Assembly: GCA_040307715.1 (NCBI GenBank)
Contig: JAWRJC010000024.1
Coordinates: forward strand, 1 to 5,738
Source of the DNA: RUG13615 sp040307715
GTDB taxonomy: Bacteria; Bacillota; Clostridia; Peptostreptococcales; Anaerovoracaceae
Length of the DNA stretch: 5,738 nt
Reading direction: 5' to 3'
In this document: in pieces, positions 5,322 through 5,738 of the stretch
Layout of the letters: the number at the start of each line of letters is the position of its first letter
How positions within the stretch are numbered: position 1 is the first letter of the stretch
The notes under the pieces: model-generated
Seen by the model: only the letters and a program-made list of their open reading frames with translations
Database searches by the model: none
What the model was told of the DNA's origin: nothing
Made by a program: the position numbers and the translations under genes

Positions 5322-5440
5322 AGGGGCGACCACTGCATTTATGGACTTTCTTTGAAAGCCGCATAGCATCAGGGCTACAGCGTTTTAGGGGCGACCATAG
5401 GGTCGACCACTCGCACCCATAATCAGCCATATTCAGCCAC
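5322..5440. repeat. GCGACCA boxes beside tRNA-Glu, possible old integration scar
   Basis: AGGGGCGACCA occurs at 5322-5332 and again at 5387-5397, and the related GGGTCGACCAC at 5400-5410. Further on come AGCCATATT (5425-5433) and CAGCCAC (5434-5440). Both of these last words also occur beside the integrase at 138-146 and 127-133. The stretch contains no supported gene. Repeated short boxes next to a tRNA 3' end resemble the arm-site side of an integrated element whose integrase has gone; this is inference. Confidence 0.4.
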
Positions 5441-5474
5441 GATTTCTCCTATAATACGGAAGTGGTTTCGCAAT

Positions 5475-5507
5475 AAAAAACCCTCGAAATCGTTAAGATT
5501 TCAAGGG
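5475..5507 (-). terminator. Intrinsic terminator of the rRNA/tRNA-Glu transcript
   Basis: Read on the minus strand, CCCTTGAAATC pairs along all 11 positions with GATTTCGAGGG (one T-G pair) around a 5-nt loop and is followed by TTTTTT. It begins about 9 bp after the CCA end of tRNA-Glu and should end the 23S-5S-tRNA transcript. Confidence 0.9.
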
Positions 5508-5515
5508 TTTTATAT

Positions 5516-5590
5516 TGGTGACCCTGCCGAGAATCGAACTCGGGTTACCGCCGTGAAAGGGCGGTGTCTTGACCGCTTGACCACAGGGCC
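5516..5590 (-). tRNA. tRNA-Glu (anticodon TTC)
   Basis: The minus-strand gene runs from GGCCCTG at 5590 to an encoded CCA at 5516. The acceptor stem GGCCCTG/CAGGGTC pairs with one G.U. The anticodon stem CCGCC/GGCGG encloses CTTTCAC, giving anticodon TTC for glutamate. The T loop is TTCGATT. It lies 11 bp after the 5S rRNA and shares its transcript. Confidence 0.96.
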
Positions 5591-5601
5591 TTAAGAAAAA
5601 A

Positions 5602-5715
5602 CCGGCGATGTCCTACTTTCCCAGGCAGTCACCCACCAAGTATCATCGGCGCTACGGAGCTTAACTTCTGTGTTCGGGATGGGAACAGGTGTGGCCTCCG
5701 CGCTATAATCACCGG
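5602..5715 (-). rRNA. 5S ribosomal RNA
   Basis: The minus strand reads TCCGGTGATTATAGCGCGGA at the 5' end and AAGTAGGACATCGCCGG at the 3' end, with the universal CACACCTGTTCCC and CCGAACACAGAAGTTAAG segments between. The ends pair to form helix I (CCGGTGAT with ATCGCCGG). At about 114 nt the length is normal for bacteria. The spacer toward a 23S gene starts at 5716 and runs off the window. Confidence 0.96.
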
Positions 5716-5738
5716 ATTTAACTAGCATATTTGATCTG

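Overview
The window looks like a piece of a low-to-mid GC Bacillota (Firmicutes) chromosome, probably an anaerobic gut-type organism. The supporting signs are the 5S rRNA sequence, strong AAAGGAG-type ribosome binding sites, a 5S to tRNA-Glu arrangement, and an Fe-S aldo/keto reductase of a kind common in anaerobes. The family or genus cannot be fixed from the sequence alone.

Left edge (1-301). The last 28 codons of a tyrosine recombinase (integrase) carry the catalytic Tyr. They are followed by two ATTTTGCCACA boxes, a terminator, and a tRNA-Leu(TAG) gene on the minus strand with its own near-consensus promoter (320-348). This is the usual edge of an element integrated into the 3' end of a tRNA gene; the body of that element lies left of the window.

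Metabolic block (416-3810). A promoter leads into an alpha/beta hydrolase (487-1299), probably cotranscribed with an aldo/keto reductase that has a C-terminal two-cluster ferredoxin-like domain (1348-2529). A strong bidirectional hairpin terminator separates this pair from a convergent class I/II aminotransferase (2650-3810, minus strand).

Gene-poor island (3811-5475). About 1.6 kb holds no intact protein gene but is rich in structure: an operator-like inverted repeat, four 18-nt tandem repeats, overlapping inverted repeats, and a 45-codon remnant of a phage small-terminase-like gene. It also holds the most interesting object in the window, a highly folded non-coding RNA of about 590 nt on the plus strand (about 4635-5225), followed by a U-rich terminator. 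I count about 20 local helices in it. Several contain G.U pairs only on the plus strand, which fixes the orientation. Its size, its phage remnant neighbour and its closeness to tRNA and rRNA genes fit the ROOL class of giant phage-associated RNAs. That family assignment is inference and needs a covariance-model search.

Right edge (5475-5738). The end of an rRNA operon on the minus strand: 5S rRNA, then tRNA-Glu(TTC), then a terminator. Between the terminator and the large RNA are repeated GCGACCA/TCGACCA boxes that resemble in layout the boxes beside tRNA-Leu, suggesting a second, older integration scar.
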